NCBI GenBank assembly: GCA_012295275.1
Contig: CM022678.1
Span: 16,911,227 to 16,975,226 of the forward strand
Reading direction: 5' to 3'
DNA length: 64,000 bases
Source of the DNA: Chrysomallon squamiferum
Lineage: Eukaryota > Mollusca > Gastropoda > Neomphalida > Peltospiridae
The translations under genes and the position numbers were made by a program. Positions 49,471 through 62,073 of this stretch are shown in pieces (within the stretch, counting starts at the first letter, position 1; each line of letters starts with the position of its first letter). The notes under the pieces are model-generated. The model was not told where the DNA came from, did not search any database, and saw only the letters and a program-made list of their open reading frames with translations.

Positions 49471-50400
49471 TGAGATCGTGAAACAATTAATTTATATTTG
49501 TATATAATAGAAATGCACAAATCCCATTTAATTTATTTTGGAATGCTATGGGTGTTTTCTTTTTGTTTTATTCAATAATTTACTTTATTCAATAATTTTG
49601 ATTTCTTATTTAAAATAGAATGAAATATACGGATTTAAAAACAATTAAATTTCGTTTATTATTATTAGTATTTTTGGCTATTTTAAACCGGTAATTTCAA
49701 AAACTATAGTTATACATTAGAATAATTCAATACATTTTTTTTTTCTAAATAAACACATACAAAATATATTAAATGAAGACAAATTAAATGAAATTTAATA
49801 ATCCAATTAAAATAGAATGAAATAAATGGAAATGAAAAAAAAAAAAAAAAAAAAAAATTAAATAACTGAAATTAAAGTAAGGAAAACAGAGCCTGTATAT
49901 CTGTTTCTGTATATTAAGATTTCACTGATCAGTACAATGTCTGTGTACCACGTGTTTCTACTATATTAAGTGCTTGTGTTGTATGCCCAGTAAGAACGTA
50001 ATTTTACTGGAATCTTCTCTACTGAAGGAATGTCAAGGATTATGCGTGTACACACACACGAATGACGATATATATACACAAAAAATATATACACATATAA
50101 AGACACAGACACACATATACACATACAAAAAAATAGAACAAGCAGGCAAACACACAAACACCCGACATAACACCCCCACCTGAACGAACACACGCATACA
50201 TAAAAACACAAAGCACACAAATGTAAACATACATATAAATACGTATATATATATATATACGGATGTACGTACACAAAAACATACACAAACAGAGAGAAAG
50301 CGACGCAGAGAGAGGAACAGAGAGATAGAGAGATTAAGAGAGAGAGAAATAAAGAGAAAGACAGACAGTTAAACTTACTTATGCACACACAGGCATATAA
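49471..50400. other. AT-rich spacer with CACA and decayed GA repeats
   Basis: Parallels 60.8-61.6 kb and 21.75-22.55 kb. The GA tract (about 50290-50370) is interrupted. No gene. Confidence 0.6.
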
Positions 50401-51192
50401 ACTCAATATTACATGAAGTTACAAATATTATTCGTTGTAAAAAGAAAATTGAAATATTTTGCTTTCTCAGTTTCCAAATGGCCTTCCTGAAACTCCTTCA
50501 TATAATTTTTTACATTTCACTCGTCATTAAAGATGTTTTATTTAGACTTAATATAAGTGTCTTAAAATATTTTTAAAAGTCTTTTCTTTTCAAATATGCA
50601 AAGTACCATCCTAGATATTACCCATGATTCGAATGAAGCTGACACTAACTTGAAGATTAGTTTTGACTTTGTTCACATTCTTCACTTTATCCATTACTTG
50701 AGCAGCTATCTTAATTAAACAAATGTCTTCTTTCTTGTGGACCCAAATTTCTCTCAAATCTAAATATATTTTGTACATTTTATGGAAAGCAGTTTTATTT
50801 AGGCAAAAAATATGTGTCTCAAAAATGTGTTTAAGGCTTTCCTTTTTAAAAATGGCTGCTCTAGATAAGTTTTCAGTTTGTTTGCATTAGTCATTGTAGG
50901 AGGAGCCATCTTAATTACAGAAATGTCTTCTTTCTTCTGGACTCAAGTTTCTGTCATCACAAAAGTTTAAATATCACTGAATTCAAAAATTCAGCAACAA
51001 ATTATTTCTCTTCATTCTGTATTCCATTTACAGTGTACTGCTATTACTTTCTGTTCTTTTCAATCAAAATGTTTTCTCCTTTATAATTCCTGACATCTGG
51101 ATTACGGAAATGTTCAGGTTGATAAAATGAACAAAACCTGTTTTTTAAAATTGTTTTTTTAATATTTTCTTCCTGTTTGCTGTCAGTTTCTG
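50401..51192 (-). other. 3' UTR / downstream flank of gene e
   Basis: Contains two tandem copies of a unit with AAATGTCTTCTTTCTT[CG]TGG (near 50724 and 50922) and AGTTTTGACTTTGTTCAC/CAGTTTGTTTGCATTAG. The arrangement is the inverse of 69-800 downstream of gene a. Confidence 0.5.
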
Positions 51193-51270
51193 TCAAATCA
51201 CTCTCTCTGAAATGATATTGAATGACAGCAACCATTCCAACATAAGTTGATAAATAAAAGTGTACTGCAT
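51193..51270 (-). CDS. Terminal PTP exon of gene e
   Basis: From the acceptor CAATACAG the frame reads MQYTFIYQLMLEWLLSFNII then SERVI and TGA. The first part matches the end of PTP domains (QYxFIYxxLLE). Joined in phase 0 to the preceding exon it gives RTQMMQTF-MQYTFIY, a normal PTP C-terminal motif. Compared with gene a, a single base is missing after AGA, giving an earlier stop. Confidence 0.75.
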   Translation of the reverse strand: MQYTFIYQLMLEWLLSFNIISERVI

Positions 51271-51350
51271 CTGTATTGAAAAATAAAAAAAATAGATTGT
51301 GTAAACAAAGAAACAAACAATAAAAAATCTCACATCAAACACATAAAGGA

Positions 51351-51475
51351 ATACTACTACTACTACTGCTACTACTACTACTACTACTACTACTACCATT
51401 AGTACTACTACTACTACTACCACTAGTACTACTACTACTACTACCACTAGTACTACTACTACTGCTACTACTAAT
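51351..51475. repeat. (ACT)n trinucleotide microsatellite
   Basis: ACT/CTA repeats with interruptions, inside the last intron of gene e. The poly-Val open frame on the minus strand is an artefact. Confidence 0.85.
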
Positions 51476-51869
51476 AATAGTAATAATGATAAAAACGCCA
51501 GCAATAACTTACGTGTCGTAGCATTAGCAGTAAATACAACTAAAACAACAACAATGATCATAAAAGACACAGCAATATAATTAAAAAAATAAAAATAATT
51601 TTGCAAAACACCTTAATGCAATCGAAAATATCAAGATTAATATATTTTTTTGTATTTTAAACTCTCTATAAATGGGAGAAGCACATTATTTATATGGTCA
51701 TTATATATAATCAGCAAAGCTTCGATAACATACTAAACTGGTTTAACAAATCATACAGACATGATTTTAATTACAGTAATATCAACTGGATATTCCACTG
51801 TTTCCTGTACAGTGACTGGGTTTAAAAAATAGAAATGTTTCTAAAAAGCAGATCAACCAGAATACTCAC

Positions 51870-52005
51870 AAAAGTTTGCATCATTTGAGTTCGTTTTTTT
51901 CTTAAACGTGCCACACAACCAACTACATCAAGTCTTCCAATGGTCAGTGCCTGGTCAAGAATATAATCTATAGCTATGAAACTACCTGTCCTTCCAACAC
52001 CAGCA
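51870..52005 (-). CDS. PTP P-loop exon of gene e
   Basis: 136 bases from acceptor TTCACTCCAG to donor TTTT|GTGAGT, phase 2 in, phase 0 out. Encodes AGVGRTGSFIAIDYILDQAL and, further on, ARLRKKRTQMMQTF. This is the second half of the PTP signature HCSAGVGRTG plus the Q-loop region. The HC part with the catalytic cysteine must come from the preceding exon, which is not present. The frame is fully open and very characteristic. Confidence 0.88.
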
Positions 52006-52465
52006 CTGGAGTGAAAACAATTTTAATAATTTTACAACTGAACTTCTCATGAGCTTGTCAAGAAAGAAAACAACAGCAAGAAGTAAAAAGAAAATATATT
52101 CTAATGTACATTAATTAGAAAATTAATATAGTAATGCGTGGTTCAAAAGATAAACTGAAAATATAAATTACTATTTAGTAATTTGTAATGAAAAACCCGA
52201 AAATACACAAATACAACAATTATTAGCAAGCATTTTATTACAAAAATGTGACCAAATTACAGTTTATTATTTGTTCAAAAAATCTTCATGATAATTACAG
52301 CTTACTTGCTGAAGTGGCTTAACGAACATTGCTCAGTAATGAAATTTTCGTTTATGCATAATTTTATCATTAGTATAGGATTTCGAGAAATACAACTTTA
52401 TTAACAACTATCAAAAGAAAAACAGGTAATTTCATTTATTGTTTGTGAATACCCATCCATACATC

Positions 52466-52592
<127 letters not shown>

Positions 52593-52817
52593 AAGTATAA
52601 ACACGGAATATGTTTATGAATTATTTTTAATGATCAGTATTTGAGATAGAAGAAAAAAGTTTTCGGATTACAGAATTTTGGATAACTGATCTTCAACCGG
52701 TAAGAACAAAAGCTAATAATAACATCAACCAGAGAGACCTCAAAAACAATGACATAATATTTCACGTTTTTACTTACATGGTTTTATATTTGTGTATCTA
52801 TTTTTAGGAATACTTAC

Positions 52818-52865
52818 ACACTTCTTTGCAGCGTCGGTAGGATATAAATGTATTTTCTGTAATAA
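52818..52865 (-). CDS. Probable small juxtamembrane exon of gene e
   Basis: 48 bases between a TTTTTTCAG acceptor and a GTAAGTATT donor. In the phase left by the exon at 53785 it reads V-ITENTFISYRRCKEV without a stop and leaves in phase 1. The F-I-x-Y/V-x-x-F/C-x-x-V pattern resembles the segment just before receptor PTP domains, but it is too short to be sure. Confidence 0.45.
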
Positions 52866-53099
52866 CTGAAAAAAGGATCCGTTATTTATTTTTTGTTTGT
52901 ATTATAATGTATGACTGACCTTTGTGTGTATGTGATTAAGCATGTATAAATTATAGATAACATCAACTTTTACAAGGACAGTAAGTGAATGAATACAGTA
53001 ATTAATGAATTAATAACATAATTCACTGCTTTTAACGCTACCAAATAATTATAATATTAAACATCAGTAATTAATCATTCCATAAATTAGAAGAACAAA

Positions 53100-53170
53100 A
53101 TAATGGTGATAATAATAATAATAATAAAATAATAATAATAAATAATAATAATAATATAATAAATAATATG
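53100..53170. repeat. (AAT)n microsatellite
   Basis: Imperfect AAT run. Confidence 0.75.
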
Positions 53171-53567
53171 GTAATGAAAATGTTTAATATCAACACTTTC
53201 ATGGCACGATATCGCTCGTGTTGTTTGCAGAGTCAGATCTAAGACGTGGGTAACGCGGTTTTTCAACAACAATGTTTTGATTTTAAATAAGTCATCATCA
53301 TCAGTTGGTAATTTTGTCATCCACAGTCATGACACAGGAGGTGGTGGGTTGCCATGACAACGGACGATGTCAGGTTTGCTCTGCCTGATTCCTGAAATTA
53401 AAAGTTATCTTTAAAGGAGTGAACCAATCATTCAATCATGCACGTATTCGATATTTTTTCACGACACCTATTCAATATTAAGTGTTTTCTAAGTTTTAAC
53501 CTATACATCACAACATTAGCAAAATATTACTAAATACTTCTCATTATTTCAACGACTTAATATCATC

Positions 53568-53569
<2 letters not shown>

Positions 53570-53628
<59 letters not shown>

Positions 53629-53629
53629 G
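53570..53629. repeat. (ATT)n microsatellite
   Basis: Pure ATT run. Confidence 0.85.
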
Positions 53630-53784
53630 ATAGCTGTTCCTGCTGCTGTTTGTTAATGGTGGCGGTGATGATGTTGGTTCTTGTTGCTGCTATGTGTTTC
53701 TGTTGATATTGGCTTTTTTGTGTTGCTATAATTGTTGTTGTTCTTGTCTCCATCATTAAGACCTTATTAATTAAATTACAAAAC

Positions 53785-53891
53785 CTGGTTCCATTTCCAC
53801 GTGATGCATCTGGTTAACAGGTGCTCGAATCACGCCTTTCTTACGGCGTCGTACACGTTGTTGTTTCTTTCTAGATATCTTTTTCCCTTTT
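53785..53891 (-). CDS. Basic juxtamembrane exon of gene e
   Basis: Follows the membrane exon in matching phase 2 and reads KGKKISRKKQQRVRRRKKGV then IRAPVNQMHHVEMEP. It is strongly basic, as expected just inside the membrane (stop-transfer). Its donor AG|GTTTTG is weak. The equivalent exon of gene d would lie in the 42.2 kb gap. Confidence 0.65.
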
Positions 53892-54203
53892 CTAGATACA
53901 GAAATTAAGATATTAGTATATAATCACAGTTTTTGTTAATGTTATTGCTATTGTTGTTAAATGAAGTTTTAATTACTATCTTCATCATCACCATCATCAT
54001 TATCGTCGTCATCGCCATTATTATTCTTATTATTATTATTACTATCATCCACTTTGTAAATATACATCAACATTTCACACTATATACACATTCTTAGAGA
54101 AACTGATTATTGTTTACAATGATAACTGATTTTCATATTCTTGTTATTGTTGTTGTTATTACTGTACTTAAAATATAAACATAAACGTAAACATAAGAAT
54201 ACC

Positions 54204-54206
<3 letters not shown>

Positions 54207-54264
<58 letters not shown>

Positions 54265-54300
54265 GTAATAGTAATAATAATAAGAAGAACAATAATAATA
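54207..54300. repeat. (AAT)n microsatellite
   Basis: AAT run. The poly-Leu and poly-Tyr frames across it are artefacts that merge with the real membrane exon. Confidence 0.85.
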
Positions 54301-54463
54301 ATAATGATAATAAATAATAAATAAATAAATATATAAATAATAAATAAAGAAATAAAAACAATAAAGAAATAAAGAAAGAAAGAAAAAAGAAAGAGATAAA
54401 GAAATGCCACAAAATAATAATAATAAAATTAATAAAATAAAATAAAATGAAACAAAATAATAC

Positions 54464-54563
54464 CTGAAGATAAACCACACTGGAAAAAATATACTCAACG
54501 AAATCGAAAATATTATCACTCCATAGATAATTGTCAACGAGTCGACATCAAAGGAGGAATTAC
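54464..54563 (-). CDS. Transmembrane exon of gene e
   Basis: Acceptor TTTTTTCTACAG, donor AG|GTATTATT, phase 1 in and 2 out. Encodes NSSFDVDSLTIIYGV, then IIFSISLSIFFPVWFIF. Clear homology with 42478-42571 of gene d. Confidence 0.75.
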
Positions 54564-54919
54564 CTGTAGAAAAAAATAATATATACAAAAATATAATTTA
54601 CGTTAAAATAGTTTGCTATCGTTATGTAGTAGCACAACAATTAACTAATCAGATTCTTCCGATCAAAATAGCTTACTAATACAATATATTTACACAAGAG
54701 ATAACCAGTCTGAACCTTGTTATCACAATAGTTAACTAATCATAATATGGAAACAATAACCAATCATTCAGATTGTGGAAAACAAATAACGACAGTTTGA
54801 TAAGTTGCCTCCTATTAGAAGAAATTTCATCTTTAATTTTCTAGTTGTATTTACTTATGTAAATATGTGTTTGTAAATACATGTATGTATGTGTGTGTTC
54901 GTGCGTGCTGAAAAGGTAC

Positions 54920-55427
54920 GTAGACGGTGCCTATCTTCTGAGGACAAAATTTAGTCGTCATTAGCATCACATACAGCGCAGTTGTCACTGCATCGATTTC
55001 AGCACGTCGGTCCATAGAACGATGTTAGACATCCAACTATACACGTTCTGTTGTTTTGATGGCATGCACTTCCCAGACAGTTAGTGTGGCATTATTTGTT
55101 GCAGTAGATATCATAGTAACCAGAAAGACATCCATGAAGACATCGTCCTGAAAGCTGATGACATGGTCCTTTACAATTCCTAGGACAGAAATCGCTGCAG
55201 TTTTGTCCCTTTCTTCCGCTGAAGAAAACCACATTTTGCACAATGTAATCGGATGAACACAGTTCATTCCGAAAATTATAATTTCGTAACCGTGAATGCA
55301 CTGCCAGGTTTTATTACAGGAATTTGCTAGACAGTTATTTGAACAACGAAGCTGACAGATTTCCACCCAAAATACGAAATACTCGTGTAACCGTCAGCAT
55401 AGTAATAAACTTCAGAAGATCCCTCAA
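54920..55427 (-). pseudogene. EGF exon remnant of gene e
   Basis: Recognisable modules (CPRNCKGPCHQLSGRCLHGC, SDNCAVCDAN) match the C-terminal modules of gene d. Most N-terminal and middle modules are deleted, the frame shifts near 55.24 kb, a TAA follows CDANDD, and the donor is GTACCT instead of GTAAGT. The first codons (VEGSSEVYYYADG) have lost their cysteines. Confidence 0.75.
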
Positions 55428-55499
55428 CTAAAAATAAAATTACTGTTAATAATCTACAAAAAATAAAAATAACCTGCGCAACCATGATATTCTAGATAT

Positions 55500-56150
55500 C
55501 TATTCCGCCTAATATATCTTTCAAACTGGTGTTCAAAGTATCATGTCTAGCTATCCCATATTAGCATAGGTGGAAACCACTACTCATATCGTACTTAAAA
55601 TGCAAGCTATCCTGCGTAATATATAGCTTACCTTTATGTGCTATTAGATAACCTGCCTATTTGTCCTAAACTATGTGCACTATCATGGAATTCTGAACAA
55701 GATATCGAGTAGGCTTCCTAATATGTCCGTTCCTAAGTATTTATCTTACCTCACATCTCTATTTTACCGTATATCCCGCTTTCATTTTACTACTCTAGTA
55801 TCCTGTCTTCGTGAAACCGCATGTTAAAGTACCAAGTATGCTGCGTATCTATCCATATTATACATACCAGCTATGCTCTCTCTAACTATGCTAAAAATAC
55901 GAACTATCTTATATACGTTTCTAACCTGCGTGTTTGCACTTGCCTAAGATACCAACTATCCTTTGTATAATTCCTTTCTTAATATACCAACTATCCTGTA
56001 TATGATAACTTTCTTAACATACCAACTATCCTGTAGAGGATTCATTTCTCAACATTATTCTGTATGTTAATTCTTACTTCTATCAAGCATCCTGTGTAGC
56101 TTTCCTTTCTTAACTTACCAACTGTCCTGAGTATCTATCCTGTTCCTCTT
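55500..56150. repeat. Minisatellite-bearing intron 2 of gene e
   Basis: Units around CCAACTATCCTGTATATGAT and TTTCTTAACATACCAACTAT, best preserved at about 55940-56060. Confidence 0.6.
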
Positions 56151-56158
56151 GAATTTAC

Positions 56159-56266
56159 TTGTAAGAGCTTCACAAGTCTTCACAAAGTCAATTTTTGTTT
56201 CAGTCGTACAGTTTTCTGGGGAACATAGCTCTTAGATGTCTTCAGATGCGAAATTCTTAAGTGAAA
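56159..56266 (-). pseudogene. Dead exon 2 (ShKT-like) of gene e
   Basis: The acceptor AG is AC, an in-frame TAA follows SEDI, several cysteines are lost, and the last base before the GTAAAT donor is A instead of G. Recognised by ELCSPENC and FVKTCEAL-type residues. Confidence 0.65.
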
Positions 56267-56269
56267 GTG

Positions 56270-57370
56270 AACAAGTTGAAAAAAAACTTTATATCAAACA
56301 CTATACATGATATAGAACAATACAGACATGCAGACATACATATAAACATACGTACATAAATACATACATATAAACATACACACTCATGCACACACAAAGA
56401 CGCACATATATATACGTACATACATACATACATTCAAATGTACATCTATGTATATATACATTCATACATACATATTTACGTACGTTAGTACATTGTTTAG
56501 ATTACAACATTATTTTCTGAGTATTTTTATTTATTTATTATTATTTCTGTTCTTATTTTTAAACTTTATCTTGTTGTTATTTTTGTTGGTGTTATTCTTG
56601 TTATATTGTGACACCGACATCATGTCCCTTAGCAGGTGATATCTGTGTCTTTCTGCTCAAAGACAATTTAGAACAATGCCATGTATCCATTTTTCACGTA
56701 TCACTGACTTTCAACAGTGAAAAGTTGGAACATCCATCAAAACACAGTAATTTAAGAATTAAGGCTTTAAACCTAAACAGCAGTATTAAAGTCTAACTAA
56801 AAGTTTAAATAATTATTCATCAAAGTTTAGTGATTAAAAATTCAACGGTTCCTCAATATGACGTAAGCACACGTTCCCGAAATTCGCTCTCGCTTGTGAA
56901 GCAGAGCTCATATTGAAAATAGACTTCCTCCTTAACAGAAAAGATACTATTACTTTTAGGAAAATGTCAGCTATTGTTGACAGCTAGTTGTGCTATTACT
57001 GGTATGTTACGGGTGTCATTTGAGAAGATTTATTTCAGCTCGACACACTGCCAGTTCCGGATACAGGTTAGGAACTCACCAAAGTTTAATGCTTATGAAG
57101 TAAGAATGTGTTTCCGAAATCTCTCTCGCGTCTGCAGGAAATTGAGTCTTCCAGCATTGTGTCGCTGTACTTTGAGAAAACAAAAGCCGTTATTAATTGG
57201 ATTCAGGATACACAAACAATGGGATTATCGTGGGAAAGAAGCCTAGGAAAGGAGTTTAAAGATTTCCAAAATTTACAGATTTGTACTTTTTTCACTTTGC
57301 TTTTTTATTAATTAATACAAATATAAACACAGAAGTTTTCTGAGAGTGTTTGATGAAATTTAAAAAATAT
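56270..57370. other. Intron 1 of gene e, simple and dispersed repeats
   Basis: CATA repeats (56.3-56.48 kb), TTTATT runs, a repeat with CAACAGTGAAAAGTTGGAAC near 56714, and a transposon-like repeat near 57.0-57.25 kb shared with 19.6-19.75 kb. No exon. Confidence 0.5.
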
Positions 57371-57377
57371 ATATATA

Positions 57378-57403
57378 AAAAAAAAAAAAAAAAAAAAAAA
57401 AAA
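57378..57403. repeat. poly-A tract
   Basis: Uninterrupted A run. Confidence 0.85.
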
Positions 57404-57809
57404 CGAAGAAAAAACGAAAACAAAAACGATTTTCACAAAAAGGCAAAACACCCACAGCAGTCAAAGGCCTACTCATGGGCCCCACCGACAAGGTTAACGA
57501 CGTCTGCTTTTGAGCATAAGGATACGTGCTATATGTAATAACGCCACAGCTACAGAAACAAAGACAGCTCCCAGATATGTTTTTATACTATACTCAATGT
57601 TATGAATTAAGAATAAATTGGTGGGGGACGGGGAAAGTTATCGAGAAATTACATTTTTTTTTAACTACTGTTTTAAATAAAAGATTAGAATTGTATTTGT
57701 GCAAAACTTGAAATTCAAGAAGGATTTACGAAAGATTATTGTACAAATGATCAAGTTTACACATTAAATGGAAAATATAATGCAAATTTTTATGCAGTGT
57801 ACAGAGAAA

Positions 57810-58076
57810 ATGTTCTTGTAAATTCGTGAGTGAAAAAGCAGTTCGATTTCCTAGTATCTGTTATTCTACACGTAACACCTTACAGCAACATGTTAAATAC
57901 TTCAGACAAAAAAGTTCGAATATCGTTTATGGCCGCTTCGGCCCCTGTCTATAGTTTCAGTTTCCATGTACGCCATAGCGAATAGATCGTATTTAAAAGC
58001 AAACATGTTTTTCGTATTTTTATAATGACACGTGTCTATATTTAGAATAGAAGTCGTGTCACGCAGGAAATATTTA
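57810..58076 (-). repeat. Truncated exon 1 upstream flank
   Basis: 5' UTR/promoter words only (TTCTTGTAAATTCGTGAGTG, CGTTTATGGCCGCTTCGGCC), no coding part. Collinear with 20.18-20.45 kb. Confidence 0.6.
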
Positions 58077-58756
58077 CAGTATACCCTCACCTATTCGCGG
58101 TTCCCCATTCGCGGCCCCGTATATTCGCGGGTTAGGCTCTTAACCCTATCGCATTGTATGCTGGTATACCAGGCGAGCGTCATAACGTCATAAAAACAAA
58201 TGCTCGGTAAACCGCACAAACAATATCAAATTTTTTCAATTATTATTGCAATACAGTACGTATTTTTTTTATAAATGCATACACTGTATATACAGTGCAT
58301 ATTTTTTGTGACCGTGTATTAATAATGTTTTTAATTGCACTGTATTTATCTGTCTGTTTTGCCTTTAAATTTGTTCCACTTTCTGTCAATTCTAATACAT
58401 ATGTTGTACGCATAGAAAATGACTTTACGGTGCAGTAATACAGTATGGGTAACTATGCTATGCGGTGTTACTGTCCTCATGTACTTACGTTTCTTTCTGA
58501 TTAAAATATTGTTTCAGTACAAAATTAAAATGTGTTTACATTATCATTACTACATTAGTGAAATACATAACTGCATGCAGTATTACTTTATTACTGTATT
58601 AATGAGTAAGAGTGTCTTTAGAAAGTGTTTGGGAAGCATTTAGTACCGTATATAATCTCATAATAGACGTTTTAAAACTGCATCCAATATTCGCGGTTTT
58701 TCGCTATTCGCGGTGGGGTAAAGAACGTAACCCCCGCGAATAGCGAGGGAATACTG
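58077..58756. mobile_element. Tigger/mariner-type MITE with TA target duplication
   Basis: Ends CAGTATACCCTCACCTATTC and (inverted) CAGTATTCCCTCGCTATTCG, each flanked by TA. Interior AT-rich, no transposase. The paralogous segment near 20446-20465 is uninterrupted (GGAAATATTTCCTTCACTCG), so this is a genuine insertion. Ends of this kind belong to pogo/Tigger-related elements. Confidence 0.85.
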
Positions 58757-58844
58757 TATTTCACTCGTGATGAGGTCATGGATACCGTAATAGAGACATC
58801 GCCTACGTATTTTTAAATGTACTCAATGTTGTTTATTATGATTA
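58757..58844. other. Receptor-cassette flank between two MITEs
   Basis: 88 bases collinear with about 20456-20545. Confidence 0.6.
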
Positions 58845-59297
58845 CCGTATATACTTGTGTACAAGGCGACCTTATGTATAAGTCGATGTGTATTTTAAGA
58901 CCAAACATTGCGTCATTTTAGGTATTACTTGTGCATATGTCGACTGTAGATTCCAGGCACCGTCACTTTGTTTTCGATTTGTCGGTAGTGGATATTAATG
59001 ACGATTGCAATATTATTTCACCAAATTCTTTTTATGTCATTAAACGGAAGAATATCATGTTTTACATTAATATTTGGTTTTGTTATTTAATTTTTCGAAA
59101 TTTTTTATACGATAAAATTATATTTTTGAAAAGCTGAAAGACCGCGATTATTTTAGATGCATTCCGTAGCAAAAAATAGTCAAAATGGTGACTCTTCAGC
59201 AACAGCTACAAAAGCATTACCTATGTATAAGTCGACCCACAAAATATTACCTTAATATAGTCTCCCAAAAATTCGACTTATACACAAGTATATACGG
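58845..59297. mobile_element. Second MITE with TA target duplication
   Basis: Terminal inverted repeats CCGTATATACTTGTGTACAA and CCGTATATACTTGTGTATAA, flanked by TA. Internal copies of CTATGTATAAGTCGA-like sequence. The empty site near 20540 reads TATGATTAAATTGAC. 453 bases, no coding capacity. Confidence 0.82.
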
Positions 59298-59840
59298 TAA
59301 ATTGACAGGGGCGGCTGGCGGGGGGAGGGAAATTATAGACCTATTACATATATTTTTGCTACTATGTTAAACAATGGACAAAAACTGTATCTTGATATGA
59401 TACGTTATTTCTTTCACTGGTGATGATGTCATGGCTACCGGGATAAAGATATCGCCTACTCACTGTTGTTAACTAAGATTAAATTGGCGGGACAGGGGTT
59501 AAATTATAGATATAATACATTTATTATTACTACTGTGTAAAATCAGTAGATTAAATTTCTATCTTGAACGGACATAATAATTGAATTTAAAGCAGCATTT
59601 AGGAATTCTTTTAGAAATGTGTTATATGTGTTTTCCTATACAAGTTTTTTCATTAGAGTGTCTGTTTATTTTAACACAATACAAATGAAGTAAATTATTT
59701 TATGTGGCCTAAACATATAAGTGTTTCTAATATAATTCAGACACAAACACAGGCATGCGCGTACACACACACAAACAACTCACACACAAATACAACACAC
59801 AAACTCAAACACATTTTTTAAAGAATTCAAACACACTTAC
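59298..59840 (-). other. Intron 1 start of gene e
   Basis: Cassette intron sequence with CACACA-rich stretch near 59760-59810. No exon. Confidence 0.5.
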
Positions 59841-59904
59841 CTGTTTGCGATAAAACAAACAGTAGAATTATTATCGTGGACACTTTTAATTGAACTTCCG
59901 TCAT
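59841..59904 (-). CDS. Exon 1 of gene e: signal peptide
   Basis: MTEVQLKVSTIIILLFVLSQ then T, phase 1 at AG|GTAAGTGTG. The inner start codon is GTG, so the outer ATG must be used, as in the 20.9 kb copy. Intact although the rest of gene e is decayed. Confidence 0.55.
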
Positions 59905-60390
59905 TACGAATCGGATATCTCAATGTTCTTGTAAATTCGTGACCGAGAAAGTTATTCGAGTTTCCTGTATCAGTCCTTCTGTACGTAACACACAATCTCA
60001 ACATGCTAAATACTTTAGACAATAAAGAAAGAAACAAAAAATACTTATATTTTTCTAAAAATTCTAGAATGTCCTGTCGTTTATGGTCGTTTTGACCATA
60101 TTTATAGTTTCAATTTCCTGGTAGTGCATGGTATAAAAATAGACAGTTTTACAATGACGCGTGTCTATATTTAGAATAGAAATTGTACTACACTGGAAAT
60201 ACTTCCTATGAATGTACATGAATTGATACACATAAACATATATACATACACATATACATCATTATAAAGACTTATAATAGTGATAATTATGCAGGCGATA
60301 ATTAGCTATAAAGATTATACAGTACATATATTATCCGAAATTGATTAATTGCAACCAGCTTGCAACTATAATTTGCAACTAAAACATCTA
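59905..60390 (-). promoter_or_regulatory. Upstream flank of gene e exon 1
   Basis: Cassette flank without the hAT insertion: CGTGTCTATATTTAGAATAG near 60161 runs on into ACACTGGAAATACTTCC. Useful as an empty site for the hAT of blocks A-C. Confidence 0.4.
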
Positions 60391-60770
60391 ATTGCTCAAA
60401 CAATCAACATAATGTGATTGTTTTAACCAGCTGTCGATGTACATACACTAGATAACGCTACTGTCTACCCATTGTTGAATGGGTTCGACTACCTGTCGCT
60501 ATATCCGGCAGTGTTGGGTGAAGGGGACAAACTATATTTATGCAAATCATCCAATCTCATCATCACCTAGGACAAGTATATTATTCCTGAATCTAATTTA
60601 TTATGATAATTAAAAACATTACCTCAATATATTTACACCAACATTTTTTCTCTCTACTGCTGAGCTTGGAAAACCATTTAATTATCGATCCAGTCTGCTA
60701 AACTCGTATTAGAGTAACGTCCCTTATTTCTCGGGGATATGGTAAAGCCATGAAGTAGTAGGTAGTGTAT
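60390..60770 (-). repeat. R1 conserved spacer unit, copy 7
   Basis: Core CTACCTGTCGCTATATCCGG near 60490, between gene f's 3' flank and gene e's promoter. Confidence 0.6.
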
Positions 60771-61240
60771 GAATAAAATATTTGTGATTAGTAAAATGTA
60801 AAAACTGAACATCTTTTTTATGTATTTATTTATTCATTTTTTTTATTATTATTATAATTATTATTATTTTAGATTTGTGTGTGAGCGTGTGTACGTGTCA
60901 GAAATGTGCTAATCCGATTTTCCTTTTTTCTTGTAATGTTAAAAAAAAAAAAAATTGAAGAAAATATAACAAAACAAAACAAAATAAAATTAATAACTGA
61001 AATGTAATTAAATAATTGAATTAAAATAAAATTAAATAATGGGTATGAAATAAACTTAAATTAAATAAATGAACTTAAAATAAAGTAAAACATCTTTCTC
61101 TATCTCTGTATATTAAAATTTTTTGTCAGTACAATGTGTGGGTATCATGTGTATCTACAATATACATTTTTTGTGTTATCTGCTCAGAAAGGAGGTAATT
61201 TCATTCGACTCATCTATACTGATTCAGTGTTAAACATTCT

Positions 61241-61278
<38 letters not shown>

Positions 61279-61440
61279 ACAAAGACATACATGAACAGAC
61301 ACAGGTGTACACATAAAAACACACAAACACATACACACATTAGAATACACACATACAAACATGCAAATACATACAAAGCACACAAATGTAAATATGTACA
61401 CAAACACAGAGAAAGACAGAGAGACAGCGAGAGAAAGAAA
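60771..61440. other. AT-rich and CACA-rich spacer
   Basis: Parallel to 21.74-22.42 kb. (CA)n near 61243-61272. No gene. Confidence 0.6.

Positions 61441-62073
<633 letters not shown>

Noticed and set aside
51193-51606. 137-residue frame with a poly-Val stretch
   Set aside because: Only its last 25 codons after the CAATACAG acceptor are a real exon; the rest is intron with an ACT microsatellite.
53320-53400. Possible exon after TAATTTCAG with GIRQSKPDIVRCHGNPPPPV
   Set aside because: In the phase required by the juxtamembrane exon it hits a TGA soon after PPPPVS without a convincing donor.
56974-57246. 90-codon frame with several Cys and Arg residues
   Set aside because: It falls in dispersed repeat sequence shared with 19.4-19.75 kb, where the frame is not conserved; no domain recognised.
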